64,000 nt of DNA from Kitasatospora purpeofusca (GTDB taxonomy: Bacteria > Actinomycetota > Actinomycetes > Streptomycetales > Streptomycetaceae): positions 62,001 to 126,000 of the forward strand of contig NZ_JODS01000021.1 of the NCBI RefSeq assembly GCF_000718025.1. Direction: 5' to 3'. The position numbers were made by a program, and so were the translations under genes. The first letter of the stretch is position 1; each line of letters opens with the position of its first letter. The notes beneath the pieces were generated by a model, which saw only the letters and a list, made by a program, of their open reading frames with translations, had not been told where the DNA came from and made no database searches. Below, in pieces: positions 1 through 8,663 of the stretch.

Positions 1-958
1 GGGGACGCTCGCGGCGGACGATGATGCGGGTGTCGTCCGGGTATCCGGTGAGGTCGACCAGGCCGGTCAGCTCGGCGACCTCGGCGCCGGCACGAAGGGT
101 CCCGTCCTGTTCCAGGGCTGGGTGCCAGACCTGGTCGGGTAGGACCCGGATGGCCTTGCGGACCTGTTCGGTGACGGCGTGTCCGACGGAGAAGATGGTT
201 TGGATGCCTCGCTGTCGCAGGGCGCGTAGGTGGGCGAGGAAGGTCTTGGCACTGCCCGCGCTGTCGGCGCGGATGAGGATCGGGGTGCCGTGGCGGTGGG
301 CGTCGGGAATCTGCGCGAGGGCCGCGTCGAGGACCGTGATGTGGTCAGCTGCGGTGTTCGCTCCGGCGTTGCCGGGCCGCAGGATGCCGGCCAGGGCCTC
401 GCCGGTGTTGTCCAGGAAGCAGAGCATCGGGTGGTAGCCGAAGCCGCGTTTGTAGGTGGCGGCCGCTTCTTCCTTCTCGGAGTGGCAGGTGACCAGGGTG
501 GCGTCGATGTCCAGGACCAGGCCGGGCAGTTGACGACCTGCGGCGCGGGCCGGCGGTATCCCGTCCCTGGTCTCGGCGGTCTGCAGCCAGGCGACCTCGC
601 GGGCAGCGGCCCGGGCTGCCCGCAGCGCGTTCAGGTTGTCGGTGTCGATGCCCGCCAGGACGCGCAAGGCGGTCGGGGTGGAGGCGACCGGCCCGAACAC
701 ATCGCGCTGATCGCGCAGCACGGCCAGGTCCCGGATCGCCTCGCCTCCGTCGGCGAGCATCACCGCCAGGTCCACCGCGACGCGGCCGGGATCGTGCCCG
801 GTCCCGCGCGGCCGCAGCCGGTGCAGGGCATCACTGAAGGCGCTGGTCAGCGAGGTGGCGTCGGCCAGATCCGTCAACAGACGCGAGCCGGTGTGGTTGA
901 CCACCCCGCGCCCGTCGGCACGGACGACGAGCCTGGGGCGTGACCGGGTAGCGTGCAC
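1..958 (-). CDS. IS1380-type transposase, 3' part cut by window edge
   Basis: The minus frame is open from a GTG at 958 to base 1 and continues beyond the window. It reads as a DDE transposase. The N-terminal start VHATRSRPRLVV leads into a core with the segment DIDATLVTCHSEKE, then a Y-x-R-G-F-G-Y-H-P motif and the LIRADSAGS segment, all typical of the IS1380 family. This is the insertion-sequence enzyme that cuts and pastes its own element. A GGAAGG lies 12 bases before the GTG. The C-terminal third, and so the last catalytic residue, is outside the window. The sequence upstream of the start is repeated at 1645-1725 plus 3351-3440. Family assignment is by recognition only. Confidence 0.8.
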   Translation of the reverse strand, partial: MHATRSRPRLVVRADGRGVVNHTGSRLLTDLADATSLTSAFSDALHRLRPRGTGHDPGRVAVDLAVMLADGGEAIRDLAVLRDQRDVFGPVASTPTALRVLAGIDTDNLNALRAARAAAREVAWLQTAETRDGIPPARAAGRQLPGLVLDIDATLVTCHSEKEEAAATYKRGFGYHPMLCFLDNTGEALAGILRPGNAGANTAADHITVLDAALAQIPDAHRHGTPILIRADSAGSAKTFLAHLRALRQRGIQTIFSVGHAVTEQVRKAIRVLPDQVWHPALEQDGTLRAGAEVAELTGLVDLTGYPDDTRIIVRRERP

Positions 959-1083
959 GCAGAAAGTGCCTTCCTGCTGGTACGACTGGGACCTTAGACA
1001 AGCCTCATCGTTGCAGCTCAGAAGGCACTTTCGCTTTTCCGATCACGATCCGGACGCGACCCCGTATGAAGCGCGCAGGCTAG
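916..1083 (-). repeat. IS1380 terminal region, uninterrupted copy
   Basis: This block covers the first codons of the IS1380 transposase and its upstream leader to the presumed outer element end. The same sequence recurs in direct orientation as two pieces, 1645-1725 and 3351-3440, with a few substitutions, and similarity ends in both copies at GGCTAG. Inside it, GAAAGTGCCTTC (about 962) and GAAGGCACTTTC (about 1021) form an inverted repeat around a loop of about 48 bases. That inverted repeat may be a terminal repeat or a translation-blocking hairpin. The exact IS end was not determined. Confidence 0.7.
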
Positions 1084-1124
1084 TTGGGTGTGTTGAAGGC
1101 ACTACTTCACGTCATTGGGCGGAG

Positions 1125-1463
1125 CTACTCGTAGGTCCAAGTCTCCTGGGCGCTGGTGTATTGGACCACGCCCTCGGGGATCCAAAGCTTAATTTCGTGT
1201 TCGGTGAGGTCGAGGTCTTCGCCCTGCCTCACAGTCGGGATGTGCCTGGGGATCGCCCTGCCGCCGCTAATGACGATCACCGGCTTACCGTCGCGGTACT
1301 CGATCGACAGTGCGCCGATGTCCTCGGGCTTGACCTGGTCAGCCGGGACCAGGGTCGGCTCTGCAGGCGCCGAAGCCTCGGGGGTGGGAGTCCGCCCGAG
1401 GCTTGCAAGCATCTCGGGTGACATCTGCGCCTGGGCGGGGCCCTTTGAGTTGGTCTCAGACAT
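1125..1463 (-). CDS. Small hypothetical protein between IS1380 sequences
   Basis: This encodes 112 residues that I do not recognise. The ATG at 1463 is preceded by GAGGAG at good spacing, which supports a real gene. The N-terminal 45 residues are rich in Pro, Ala, Thr and Glu and look disordered. The C-terminal half looks folded, with VIVISGGR near the middle and the ending QETWTYE. There is no signal peptide or membrane segment. It sits alone between an IS1380 transposase start and an IS1380 fragment, so it is probably a passenger trapped between mobile sequences. A disordered leader before a compact tail is compatible with a peptide precursor or a toxin/antitoxin partner, but no modifying gene is adjacent. 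Confidence 0.55.
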   Translation of the reverse strand: MSETNSKGPAQAQMSPEMLASLGRTPTPEASAPAEPTLVPADQVKPEDIGALSIEYRDGKPVIVISGGRAIPRHIPTVRQGEDLDLTEHEIKLWIPEGVVQYTSAQETWTYE

Positions 1464-1644
1464 GGCGTCTCCTCACTGATCGGCCCACTGCCGACCCGCC
1501 TGGATCTTTCCGTGACTGTCAGTCAGCAAACCATCACGCTTGAAAGATCGGAGGTGCCCCATGTCATGTAGGCCCCGCCCCCGCACTCGGTACCCGGATC
1601 CCCGGAGCTGACCTCACGCGGACGATGCCCGACGCACCAGCAGC

Positions 1645-1725
1645 CGGCACGGACGACGAGCCTGGGGCGTGACCGGGTAGCGTGCACGCAGAAAGCGCCT
1701 TCCTGCTGGTACGACTGGGACCTTA
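1645..1725 (-). repeat. IS1380 terminal fragment, inner part
   Basis: This is a near-identical copy of 916-996: the first codons of the IS1380 transposase and the start of its leader. It ends at CCTTA, where the IS5-type element is inserted. The continuation of the same repeat resumes at 3351. The rest of this transposase is missing to the left of 1645, so it is a remnant and not an intact element. Confidence 0.75.
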
Positions 1726-1868
1726 GAAGCCGTTGTCGTATCGATCTTGGTGGACGTGGGTTCGACTGGACAGCACGGTCGGGTGATCTTGCCGATTGCC
1801 GAGCATGAAGACAGGGCCTCTGGTGCAGCTCGGGGTTGTCGAGGCCTTGAGCACGCCAGGAGGCCCTG

Positions 1869-2777
1869 TTGTCGCTGTTGTACGCCCTTGCGTCGACTGA
1901 CTCCAACTCAGCTGCCCGGGAGTGTGATTGTCTCGCGCACCGGTTCGGGAACGCCGGCGACCAACCGCACAGGCGACCGAGGTATCCGTCCGACATGAAC
2001 GACGCGGAGTGGGCGGTCGTGCGCGACGCGATGCCCGTCCCGGGCTGGCTGGAGGGCCGCGGAGGCAGGCCGGAGGGCTATTGCCACCGACAGATGGTCG
2101 ACGCGGTGCGCTACCTGGTCGCGGGCGGCATCACCTGGCGGGCGATGCCCGGGGACTTCCCCGCGTGGGACCGCGTCTACGCGTTCTTCCGGCGCTGGCG
2201 CGACAAGGGCCTGGTCGCCGAGTTCCACGACCGGCTGCGCGACCGGGTCCGTAAGGCAGCGGGCCGCGACCGGGAGCCGACCGCGGGGATCATCGACGCG
2301 CAATCGGTGAAGGCGGCCGCGTCGGTGCCGGCCGAGAGCCGGGGCTTCGACGGCGGAAAGAACGTCAACGGCCGCAAGCGGCACATCATCGTCGACACCC
2401 TCGGGCTGCTGCTGACGGTGATGGTCACCGCGGCCTCGATCACCGACCGCGAGGCCGGACGGACGCTGCTGGCCCGGCTGCGCGAACGGCACTGGCACAT
2501 CACGCTGGTGTGGGCCGACGGCGGCTACACCGGGCGCCTGGTCGACCTTGCCCGCGACGTCCTGCGGATCGCGCTGACGGTGGTCAAACGCAACGACGAC
2601 GCGGCCGGGTTCACCGTGTTGCCCAAGAGGTGGCTGGTGGAGCGCACGTTCGCGTGGTTGATGCGCTCACGCCGCCTGGCCCGCGACTACGAGACGCGCA
2701 CCGATACCTCGGAGGCGGTGATCCGCTGGTCGATGAGCATGGTCATGAGCCGCCGCCTCGCCCGGCGGGCACGCTGA
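1869..2777 (+). CDS. IS5 family transposase
   Basis: This is a 302-residue DDE transposase that moves the surrounding element. The TTG start at 1869 has AGGAGG five bases upstream, so I prefer it to the internal ATG at 1995, which would remove the conserved PSDMNDAEW entry segment. An N-terminal helical domain (about residues 40-105) contains GGITWRAMP. The catalytic core has IIDAQSVKAA for the first Asp, GRKRHIIVD, then WADGGYTG for the second Asp. The C-terminal VERTFAWLMRSRRLARDYE carries the Glu. All three catalytic positions are present and the frame is open, so it could be active. Confidence 0.9.
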   Translation: MSLLYALASTDSNSAARECDCLAHRFGNAGDQPHRRPRYPSDMNDAEWAVVRDAMPVPGWLEGRGGRPEGYCHRQMVDAVRYLVAGGITWRAMPGDFPAWDRVYAFFRRWRDKGLVAEFHDRLRDRVRKAAGRDREPTAGIIDAQSVKAAASVPAESRGFDGGKNVNGRKRHIIVDTLGLLLTVMVTAASITDREAGRTLLARLRERHWHITLVWADGGYTGRLVDLARDVLRIALTVVKRNDDAAGFTVLPKRWLVERTFAWLMRSRRLARDYETRTDTSEAVIRWSMSMVMSRRLARRAR

Positions 2778-3237
2778 ACAGCCCCGGGCGGTCCTCGACC
2801 AGCCAGCCCCGCGCGGCCAGACGCTTCGCCTTCGACCGCAACCCCTCAACCTTCGCGGGAACCGGTTCCAGCCCGAGCGCCCCGGCCAGCTGCCGGCAGT
2901 CCATCGCCTCCCCGCCCGCCCCGTTCCCGCCGGCCAGGACATCCGTGATCCGCTGGTAGTCCGGTGCCAGCACCGTTGGGGCGAGCCCTTCCCGCCAGTG
3001 CGGCACGACCGAACCCGGCACCGCCGCCTCGACCCGAACCGGCCGTTCGCCCGCCACCACGACCGGCGACGCCTCCTCGCCCGCACGTGGTCCCGCCAAG
3101 ACCTCGCTCACCGTCTCACGGGCGATCACCAACCGCTCCCACGCAGCCTCCGCCTCCCGCAGCTCGACCTGAAGGACCTCCACCCGCTGCCGAGCGACGC
3201 GTTCGTGCTCCTCCAGCAACCCCATCACCGACGGCAT
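2743..3237 (-). CDS. IS-borne passenger protein, coiled coil plus putative winged helix
   Basis: This encodes 164 residues with an ATG at 3237 and GGAGG seven bases upstream. The N-terminal 50 residues (LLEEHERVARQRVEVLQVEL onward) form a charged, heptad-like helix, probably a coiled coil. The C-terminal 70 residues (YQRITDVL ... CRQLAGALGL ... GWLVEDRPGLFSV) look like a small winged-helix DNA-binding domain. The gene lies wholly inside the IS5-type element and overlaps the transposase 3' end by 35 bases on the opposite strand. A role in regulating transposition or in host adaptation is inference; no named family is recognised. Confidence 0.6.
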   Translation of the reverse strand: MPSVMGLLEEHERVARQRVEVLQVELREAEAAWERLVIARETVSEVLAGPRAGEEASPVVVAGERPVRVEAAVPGSVVPHWREGLAPTVLAPDYQRITDVLAGGNGAGGEAMDCRQLAGALGLEPVPAKVEGLRSKAKRLAARGWLVEDRPGLFSVPAGRGGGS

Positions 3238-3350
3238 CCCGGCACCTCCACCGAAGAGACGACACGACACCCCGTCTCTGCCGCCGAAGCACCGACCCTA
3301 TGCCTGACCAGCGGAAACGCACCAATCACTCTCGGAAAGACAACGGCTTC

Positions 3351-3440
3351 TTAGACAAGCCTCATCGTTGCAGCTCAGAAGGCACCTTCGCTCTTCCGAT
3401 CATGATCCGGACGCGACCCCGTATGAAACGCGCGGGCTAG
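3351..3440 (-). repeat. IS1380 terminal fragment, outer part
   Basis: This copy of 994-1083 has roughly six substitutions. It is the outer continuation of the IS1380 fragment at 1645-1725, separated from it by the IS5-type insertion. Its outer end (GGCTAG, 3440) lies only 12 bases from the hairpin at the end of the sspE gene, so IS material forms the left edge of the phosphorothioation module. Confidence 0.75.
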
Positions 3441-3452
3441 CGGTTAGTGAGT

Positions 3453-3471
3453 CTTGGGCTTAAAGCCCAAG
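3453..3471 (-). terminator. Palindrome over the sspE stop codon
   Basis: CTTGGGCTT (3453-3461) and AAGCCCAAG (3463-3471) are perfect complements around a single A and include the TAA stop of sspE. The transcript could fold with a GGGC/GCCC stem and a short loop. No U-tract follows, so function as a terminator is only likely. Confidence 0.45.
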
Positions 3472-5790
3472 CCACGGAGCGAGCGAGTCCCAGGCCATGC
3501 CGCACAGACGTTTGGACCGCTCCTGAACGAACTCGACCGTCCAGTCCTCCTCTCGCTGGGCAAGCGCTGCGACCAGGGGAAGATGGCGGGCTCGGCGGAT
3601 GATGGCCTCAGCACCATCGCCGATCTCGATGCCTTCCTGAGCGGCCTGCGCCAGCGTCCGCTCCGCTTCCTCAACGGTGGTGGCGGAGAGAGCCTGGAAC
3701 ATCAGCCGCTTGATCGGCCACGGACGCTGCTTCGCGGACGAGTTCTCCACCCCGGGGAGAAGGGTCAGGTTCCCCAACACGTCGACGACGTTGTCGTCGT
3801 AGAGCTTCGCGTCCCACCCAGGTGCCGTCTTCTGGGGAGCGACGTGCTCGATGGTTGAAAACGCCTGGTCGTGCCAGCTCTCGAGGTTAAGGGTACTCAG
3901 GAGCCCCCTCCTGCCGAGAGCGATCAGGCCGCGCTTCTCCTGATCGGGCGTCGAGTCATTGGAAGCCGCGAGGAGCAGAAGCTTGGTGAGCTGATTGGAG
4001 CTCTTATAGACCGTGATCTCCGAAGCCTTCGCGACCCAGCGATCCTTCTCGGCCAGCCCGGCCTCCTGGAGCTGCTGCCGCAGGAAGCTCAGCATGTCTT
4101 CCACAGGCGGCACCTCGGTGAGTGGGCGGCCGAGACGCTTGAACCTCAACCCGTCGACGCTGGCGGACGGTTCGTCCATGAGGTCCCGGTAGACCTTGTC
4201 AATCCCGTTGGTGCCGCCGAAGGCTCCTCGCCACAGGCCGAAGAACGCACCGCAGGCACGGACGGCAGTGAGGAACTCGCGCGCACGGCCATCGATGTCG
4301 TCCTGCTCCAGCCGGTGAGCCGCGTAGTACCGAGTGAGCGGTGCGATCACAATGTTGTGCTTGGCCTCGGTCAGCACCTGCGCGCACAGGGCGGCCTGGT
4401 TCCGCAGCTCGGCGTCTGAGCACTCGGGGAGCTTGCTCGGATCGGCCCACGGGCCGGAGACAAACTTGGTGAGCTGCGCCAGCGCCTGCAGGAAGACTCG
4501 CTTCTCTGCCTGGCCGGCCTCCTTGTCGAAAGAGGTGCGAAGGTAGCGGCGCTGCTCGCTGAGGCGCTTGCTCAGCCGATATCCATCGTTGAGAAGCGCG
4601 AACGGGATGAGGATGTTGTCCGTCGCCGTCTGCCGCTTGTCTGCCGACGAGGCTCCCTGGGCATCGAGGTACTTCTCGATCGTGTCGAAGTGGCCATACG
4701 ACTCCGACGTGTGCCACTCCTTCACCGGCTCGTTCTTGATGGCCTTCGGCTTGAACGTCTCGATGGCGGTGAGCGGCTGCCCCGTCGTGTTAAGCGCCTC
4801 GAACATGTCGAAGCCGTAGTCCTCGTGCTTGGACGTCACGACCGCCACGGTCACCCGGTTGAGCAGGTAGTTGGCGAAGACGATCAGCCGGAGCAACGCC
4901 GCGATGCGCTCATCCTCGCGAGCTGCCTCCATCACGAACTCCGGGAACGGGCTGTTGAACAGGGCTTCTTGGAGGACTTTGGACTCCGCCATGGCTACGG
5001 CGGAGATGAGCTCGGCCTCGTCTTCCTTGGCCTGGCGCTGCGGAGAGACCGCCTGGCGAAGGGCTCGGCGGATGATGACACGCGTGCCCTCGAGATGCTT
5101 GTGTGCCTGGGCGTTGGCATCCTTCGCTTCACCCTCGAGGAACGGGGTGTGCTTGTACTCCTGAGTTCCGATCTGGCTGCGCCCGTACTGGGCGTACTGG
5201 TGGAGGTAGTAGCCGATCGGAGACTCGTACTGTGCCTCGCCCTTGTTGCGGGACCAGACGTCATGGTATGAGCGGATCATGCGAGGGTAGAAGCGGAATT
5301 CTCCCTCCCCGTAGCGCATGTCCTCTTCGAAGGTGTCGGTGAGGCGTACCGTCACGTCGACGGCCTGGTTGAAGCACCAATCGCGAGCTTCGCCCCCGCC
5401 CTTGGGGAGCCGATTGGCTCGGGTCGTGATCTCTTCGTGCAGGACGGTGGTCAGCAGGAGGAGCGTGGTCATCCGTTGCTGACCGTCGATGATGCTCATG
5501 ACGCGCGGGGGCACCATCGGCCGGTGGATGGGGTCGACAGTGGTGTACTCGAGGTCGCGCAACGCGATCACGGACCCGATGAAGCAGATCGAAGCCTGGA
5601 ACTTCGTGAGCTGCTCGACGCCGTGGGCGACGTCTGCAATGAGACGCTTTACTTTGTTCGCATCCCAGCTGTACGCGCGCTGGTACGGCGGGATGTAGAG
5701 ACACTGCCCGGTCTCGCTGAGGAACTGGGCCACTGTGTAAGGGGCGGCGTCAAAGATTTCTCGGGTTTCCAAGATGAAGCTCCCGTGCAT
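3460..5790 (-). CDS. sspE: SspE-like phosphorothioate-sensing effector (DUF262-DUF1524)
   Basis: This is a 776-residue protein with an N-terminal DUF262 NTPase domain and a C-terminal DUF1524 HNH nuclease domain, the architecture shared by SspE and GmrSD. The N-terminus has IPPYQRAYSW (33-42) and the diagnostic IIDGQQRMTTLLL (QR loop, about 100-113). Near residue 640, IEHVAPQK followed by LGNLTLLPG and NSS gives the HNH/DUF1524 signature with its catalytic His. In characterised Ssp systems SspE senses phosphorothioated host DNA, hydrolyses nucleotide and nicks incoming DNA. The gene diverges from sspABCD across about 525 bases, which supports this over a GmrSD-type enzyme acting alone. No strong Shine-Dalgarno precedes the ATG at 5790, so the start is less certain than the family. 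Confidence 0.88.
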   Translation of the reverse strand: MHGSFILETREIFDAAPYTVAQFLSETGQCLYIPPYQRAYSWDANKVKRLIADVAHGVEQLTKFQASICFIGSVIALRDLEYTTVDPIHRPMVPPRVMSIIDGQQRMTTLLLLTTVLHEEITTRANRLPKGGGEARDWCFNQAVDVTVRLTDTFEEDMRYGEGEFRFYPRMIRSYHDVWSRNKGEAQYESPIGYYLHQYAQYGRSQIGTQEYKHTPFLEGEAKDANAQAHKHLEGTRVIIRRALRQAVSPQRQAKEDEAELISAVAMAESKVLQEALFNSPFPEFVMEAAREDERIAALLRLIVFANYLLNRVTVAVVTSKHEDYGFDMFEALNTTGQPLTAIETFKPKAIKNEPVKEWHTSESYGHFDTIEKYLDAQGASSADKRQTATDNILIPFALLNDGYRLSKRLSEQRRYLRTSFDKEAGQAEKRVFLQALAQLTKFVSGPWADPSKLPECSDAELRNQAALCAQVLTEAKHNIVIAPLTRYYAAHRLEQDDIDGRAREFLTAVRACGAFFGLWRGAFGGTNGIDKVYRDLMDEPSASVDGLRFKRLGRPLTEVPPVEDMLSFLRQQLQEAGLAEKDRWVAKASEITVYKSSNQLTKLLLLAASNDSTPDQEKRGLIALGRRGLLSTLNLESWHDQAFSTIEHVAPQKTAPGWDAKLYDDNVVDVLGNLTLLPGVENSSAKQRPWPIKRLMFQALSATTVEEAERTLAQAAQEGIEIGDGAEAIIRRARHLPLVAALAQREEDWTVEFVQERSKRLCGMAWDSLAPWLGL

Positions 5791-6314
5791 TTCGCGGTTC
5801 CGTTTGCCGTTCAGGCTCTCTTCGCGCGGTGATCGCGGCTTTCTCGGTTCCTTGGCGGACGCGGGCGGCCTGCAGGCCCGCGTCGTCGGAACTTCATTGC
5901 TGCTGCGGTTCCTGCCGGCCCCCTCGCCACGTGCCCCTGGGTAGCGGCGCTACTTCTTCCAACCGTCCCCCTCGGCCTGCCCAAAGCCTGACCGTCGCGG
6001 CCTGCTATTCCACGACCAGCGATCACCCTAGACCGAGTGGCTGACATGCGTGAGTTCCTCCCGGAAAAACGCATGCGAAGAGCCGGGCATATCTGGCATA
6101 TGCCGCAAAAGTTCGACGATTGCGATGCGGGGGACGCGGAAGCGGTAGACCCCGGTGGTAGCGCAACGTGTCCGGCCGGGCGGTTTGGGTGAGCTCGCGT
6201 CGGCAGTCCCTCCGGACCGATAGGATCTCAGTGCACTCCTGGCGGAGGAGATCGGCCCGCCGAGGAGAGTCGCCAGGAGTGAGAGTCGGAACGCGCCGGA
6301 ACGAGGGGGGCAAC
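5791..6314. promoter_or_regulatory. Divergent intergenic region between sspE and sspA
   Basis: These 524 bases lie between two divergent genes and contain no convincing reading frame. They must hold the promoters of both transcription units. I could not identify reliable -35/-10 boxes or an operator. Confidence 0.5.
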
Positions 6315-7493
6315 ATGGTCGAGGGACGTGCCGCGGAAGCAAAGATCGTGTACCTCGACTACAACGCCACAGCTCCACTGCGCCCGGAGGCCCTCGAGGC
6401 AACGCTGGCGGCGCTGAAGAGCGTCGGCAACGCCTCAAGCATGCATCACTTCGGCAGAGACGCTGCCGCCAGGGTCGATGGCGCGCGCCGCCAACTTGCC
6501 GACCTGCTCAGCTGCTCCCCGGGAGAGATCATCTTCACCTCGGGAGCAACAGAGGCGAACAACCTCGCTCTGCGGGCCGCGCTGGCCCGCGGGGGTGCGC
6601 TGGTTACCACTGCGGTCGAACACCCTGCCGTGCTTGAAGCGGGACGTGCGATCACTGAAGGGGAACCCGATGATTTTGTCGTACTCCCCGTGGACGGCGA
6701 TGGTGTCCTCGACCTGCAGCCACTCCACGACGCCCTCAAGCGGCGGAACGTCGCCCTGGTGTCGGTCATGCTCGCAAACAACGAGACCGGAGTCCTGACC
6801 GATCTGGTCCCCATCGCCAAGGCCGCGCACGAAGCCGGCGCCCTGGTCCACACTGACGCGACGCAGTACGTCGGGCGGCTGCCTCTGGACCTTGCCGAGT
6901 TGGACATCGATCTGCTGTCGCTCTCCGCTCACAAGTTCGGCGGCCCGCAGGGGGCGGGGGCGCTGTTCGTCCGCCGCGGAACCAATCTTCCGCACCGTCC
7001 CCTCCTGATCGGAGGTGGCCATGAACGTGGATGGCGAGCAGGAACCCTCAATGTGGCCGGCATCGCCGCGCTCGGCGCCGCAGCAGAGGCTGCCCGACGC
7101 AACCTGCCGTCGGAAGCCGCCCGGGTGTCCGAGCTGCGCGACAGGCTGGAAGCCGGTCTGACCGCTCGCGTGTCGGACTGCCAGATCAATGCGGCGCAGG
7201 TACCTCGCCTTCCTGGTGTGACCAGTGTCACTTTCCCGGGAGTGCCGGCCGACGCGGTGCTCGCCGCTATGCCCCACGTAGCGGCATCGGACGGCAGCGC
7301 CTGCTCGTCGGGAGCGCCGGGCCCGAGCCACGTCCTGCTGGCAATGGGCCGCAGCCGTGAGGACGCGGACGCCACTGTGCGCTTCTCCCTGGGATACGCC
7401 ACCACCACGGAGGACGTCGACCGCGCAATCGACGCCGCTGCTGCAGCGGTCGAGCGAACTCGGTTGCTGATGGCCGCTACCGCCGAACAGTGA
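6315..7493 (+). CDS. sspA: SspA cysteine desulfurase
   Basis: This is a 392-residue class V aminotransferase-fold enzyme that takes sulfur from cysteine as a persulfide, the first step of DNA phosphorothioation. The ATG at 6315 is preceded by GAGGGGGG, so the longer upstream frame is rejected. Visible features are VYLDYNATAP near the N-terminus, SGATEANN (75-83), His103 in VEHPAVLE, the PLP lysine K207 in SAHKFGGPQGAG, and the catalytic Cys330 in SDGSACSSGAPGPSH. The short active-site loop resembles the NifS/IscS/DndA group. It starts a plus-strand run with sspB 61 bases downstream. Because its neighbours are phosphorothioation genes, it is probably dedicated to DNA modification. Confidence 0.92.
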   Translation: MVEGRAAEAKIVYLDYNATAPLRPEALEATLAALKSVGNASSMHHFGRDAAARVDGARRQLADLLSCSPGEIIFTSGATEANNLALRAALARGGALVTTAVEHPAVLEAGRAITEGEPDDFVVLPVDGDGVLDLQPLHDALKRRNVALVSVMLANNETGVLTDLVPIAKAAHEAGALVHTDATQYVGRLPLDLAELDIDLLSLSAHKFGGPQGAGALFVRRGTNLPHRPLLIGGGHERGWRAGTLNVAGIAALGAAAEAARRNLPSEAARVSELRDRLEAGLTARVSDCQINAAQVPRLPGVTSVTFPGVPADAVLAAMPHVAASDGSACSSGAPGPSHVLLAMGRSREDADATVRFSLGYATTTEDVDRAIDAAAAAVERTRLLMAATAEQ

Positions 7494-7554
7494 CCGACGT
7501 TATCCCCTATTAGCCCTTCTTTCCTGCGATTGACCCACCGAGAGGCATCCCCGA

Positions 7555-8661
7555 ATGTCAGACAGCCGGCTCGCTGAGGCCGTCGAGCTCAATTTCAACC
7601 GCCACGAGACCTTCGCGCCGCGGTTCGGTTGGATGCACAAGGCCTATACGCAGGTGAAGGATCACCCCGACATCTTCTACCGCGAGGACGCACCCGTCCT
7701 TCTCGGCGTCGGTCGGAACATGGTCAACGCGATGCGCTACTGGTCGAAGGCGTTCAAGCTGACCCAGGAGCATGCGCACACCGACCCGTCCAAGAAGGCA
7801 CGCCTGTCCGCACCGACATGGCGCGCCCGGTGGCTGCTCGACGAACACGGCGCGGACCCGTATCTCGAGGACACCGGCAGCCTCTGGCTGCTGCACTGGT
7901 GGCTGCTCTCCGCCGAACCGGACTCCAAGTGCCAAGCGCCCAGCTGGTACGTGATGTTCAATCTGGCGCCACGCTCCCGAGTTACGACCGCAGAGATGAC
8001 GAGCGTCATCACGCGTTTCGTGCATGAGAACTTCGACGAGGACAAGTGGCGGGCGGCGGAGTCGGTCAACCGTGACGTGGACTGCCTGATCAAGATGTAC
8101 GCCCTGGACCAGGAGTTCAACCCGCTGTCTCCGGGGAGTTTCGAGGACCTGCTCATGTCCCCGTTCAGGGAGCTCGGACTGTTGGAAGGGCAGGGCAAGG
8201 GCAAGCAGCGGACCTGGCGCTTCACCAGCGGATCCCGGTCGAACCTGCCCGCGCCGGTGCTCGCCTACGCCTGCCTGGACTACGCCTCTCGGCTCGCCCC
8301 GAACGCTGGCTCGATCACGTTGGCACGGCTCGCCGCAGAAGAAGGGTCACCGGGCCGCGCGTTCCGTATGCGGGAGCCTGAGTTGGCCAAGGCCATCGAG
8401 TCCGTGATCAATGATCACCCTGACCTCCAGCTGGTCGAGGCCCTCGGCCAGAGGAGCCTGGCCTACCTCAAGCCCCCACAGACGCTCGCGTGGGACATCT
8501 TGGATGAGTACTACGGCCGTGTCCGGGATCGGGACGGGTTCCCCAGTCCGGAGCGATGGACCGAGATCTACCCCGGGCTTGCCAAGACCGCGGTGAGCAG
8601 TGCGCGTAAGAAGACGTCCCAGCAGGCCGAGGAGCTGGTGTTCGGCGAGGAGAACTCCTGA
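7555..8661 (+). CDS. sspB: SspB, DUF4007 family DNA-nicking protein
   Basis: This is a 368-residue DUF4007 protein. The N-terminus FNRHETFAPRFGWMHKAY with VLLGVGRNMVNAMRYW is the family signature. Other conserved stretches are WLLDEHGADPYLEDTGSLWLLHWWLL (about 98-125) and SPFREL near residue 203. In the Ssp system of Vibrio cyclitrophicus the SspB protein nicks DNA at the modification site and is needed to place sulfur on one strand. No separate nuclease signature can be read by eye here. The start at 7555 gives the conserved N-terminus. The next gene begins two bases after the stop, indicating translational coupling. Confidence 0.88.
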   Translation: MSDSRLAEAVELNFNRHETFAPRFGWMHKAYTQVKDHPDIFYREDAPVLLGVGRNMVNAMRYWSKAFKLTQEHAHTDPSKKARLSAPTWRARWLLDEHGADPYLEDTGSLWLLHWWLLSAEPDSKCQAPSWYVMFNLAPRSRVTTAEMTSVITRFVHENFDEDKWRAAESVNRDVDCLIKMYALDQEFNPLSPGSFEDLLMSPFRELGLLEGQGKGKQRTWRFTSGSRSNLPAPVLAYACLDYASRLAPNAGSITLARLAAEEGSPGRAFRMREPELAKAIESVINDHPDLQLVEALGQRSLAYLKPPQTLAWDILDEYYGRVRDRDGFPSPERWTEIYPGLAKTAVSSARKKTSQQAEELVFGEENS

Positions 8662-8663
8662 TC

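Larger units (their letters stand above)
1726..3350 (+). mobile_element. IS5-type insertion sequence, complete
   Basis: The 12-bp terminal inverted repeats GAAGCCGTTGTC (1726-1737) and GACAACGGCTTC (3339-3350) match perfectly. The flanking TTA at 1723-1725 and TTA at 3351-3353 give a 3-bp target duplication, as expected for the IS1031 group of IS5. The element carries a transposase on the plus strand and a second gene on the minus strand that overlaps its 3' end. It is inserted inside an older IS1380 terminal fragment. The two halves of that fragment join perfectly when the IS and one TTA are removed. At about 1.6 kb it is long for the family because of the extra gene. Confidence 0.85.

Noticed and set aside
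230..943. A 237-codon plus frame rich in Gly/Val/Gln
   Set aside because: It is antisense to the IS1380 transposase, which has clear family motifs; the plus frame has none.
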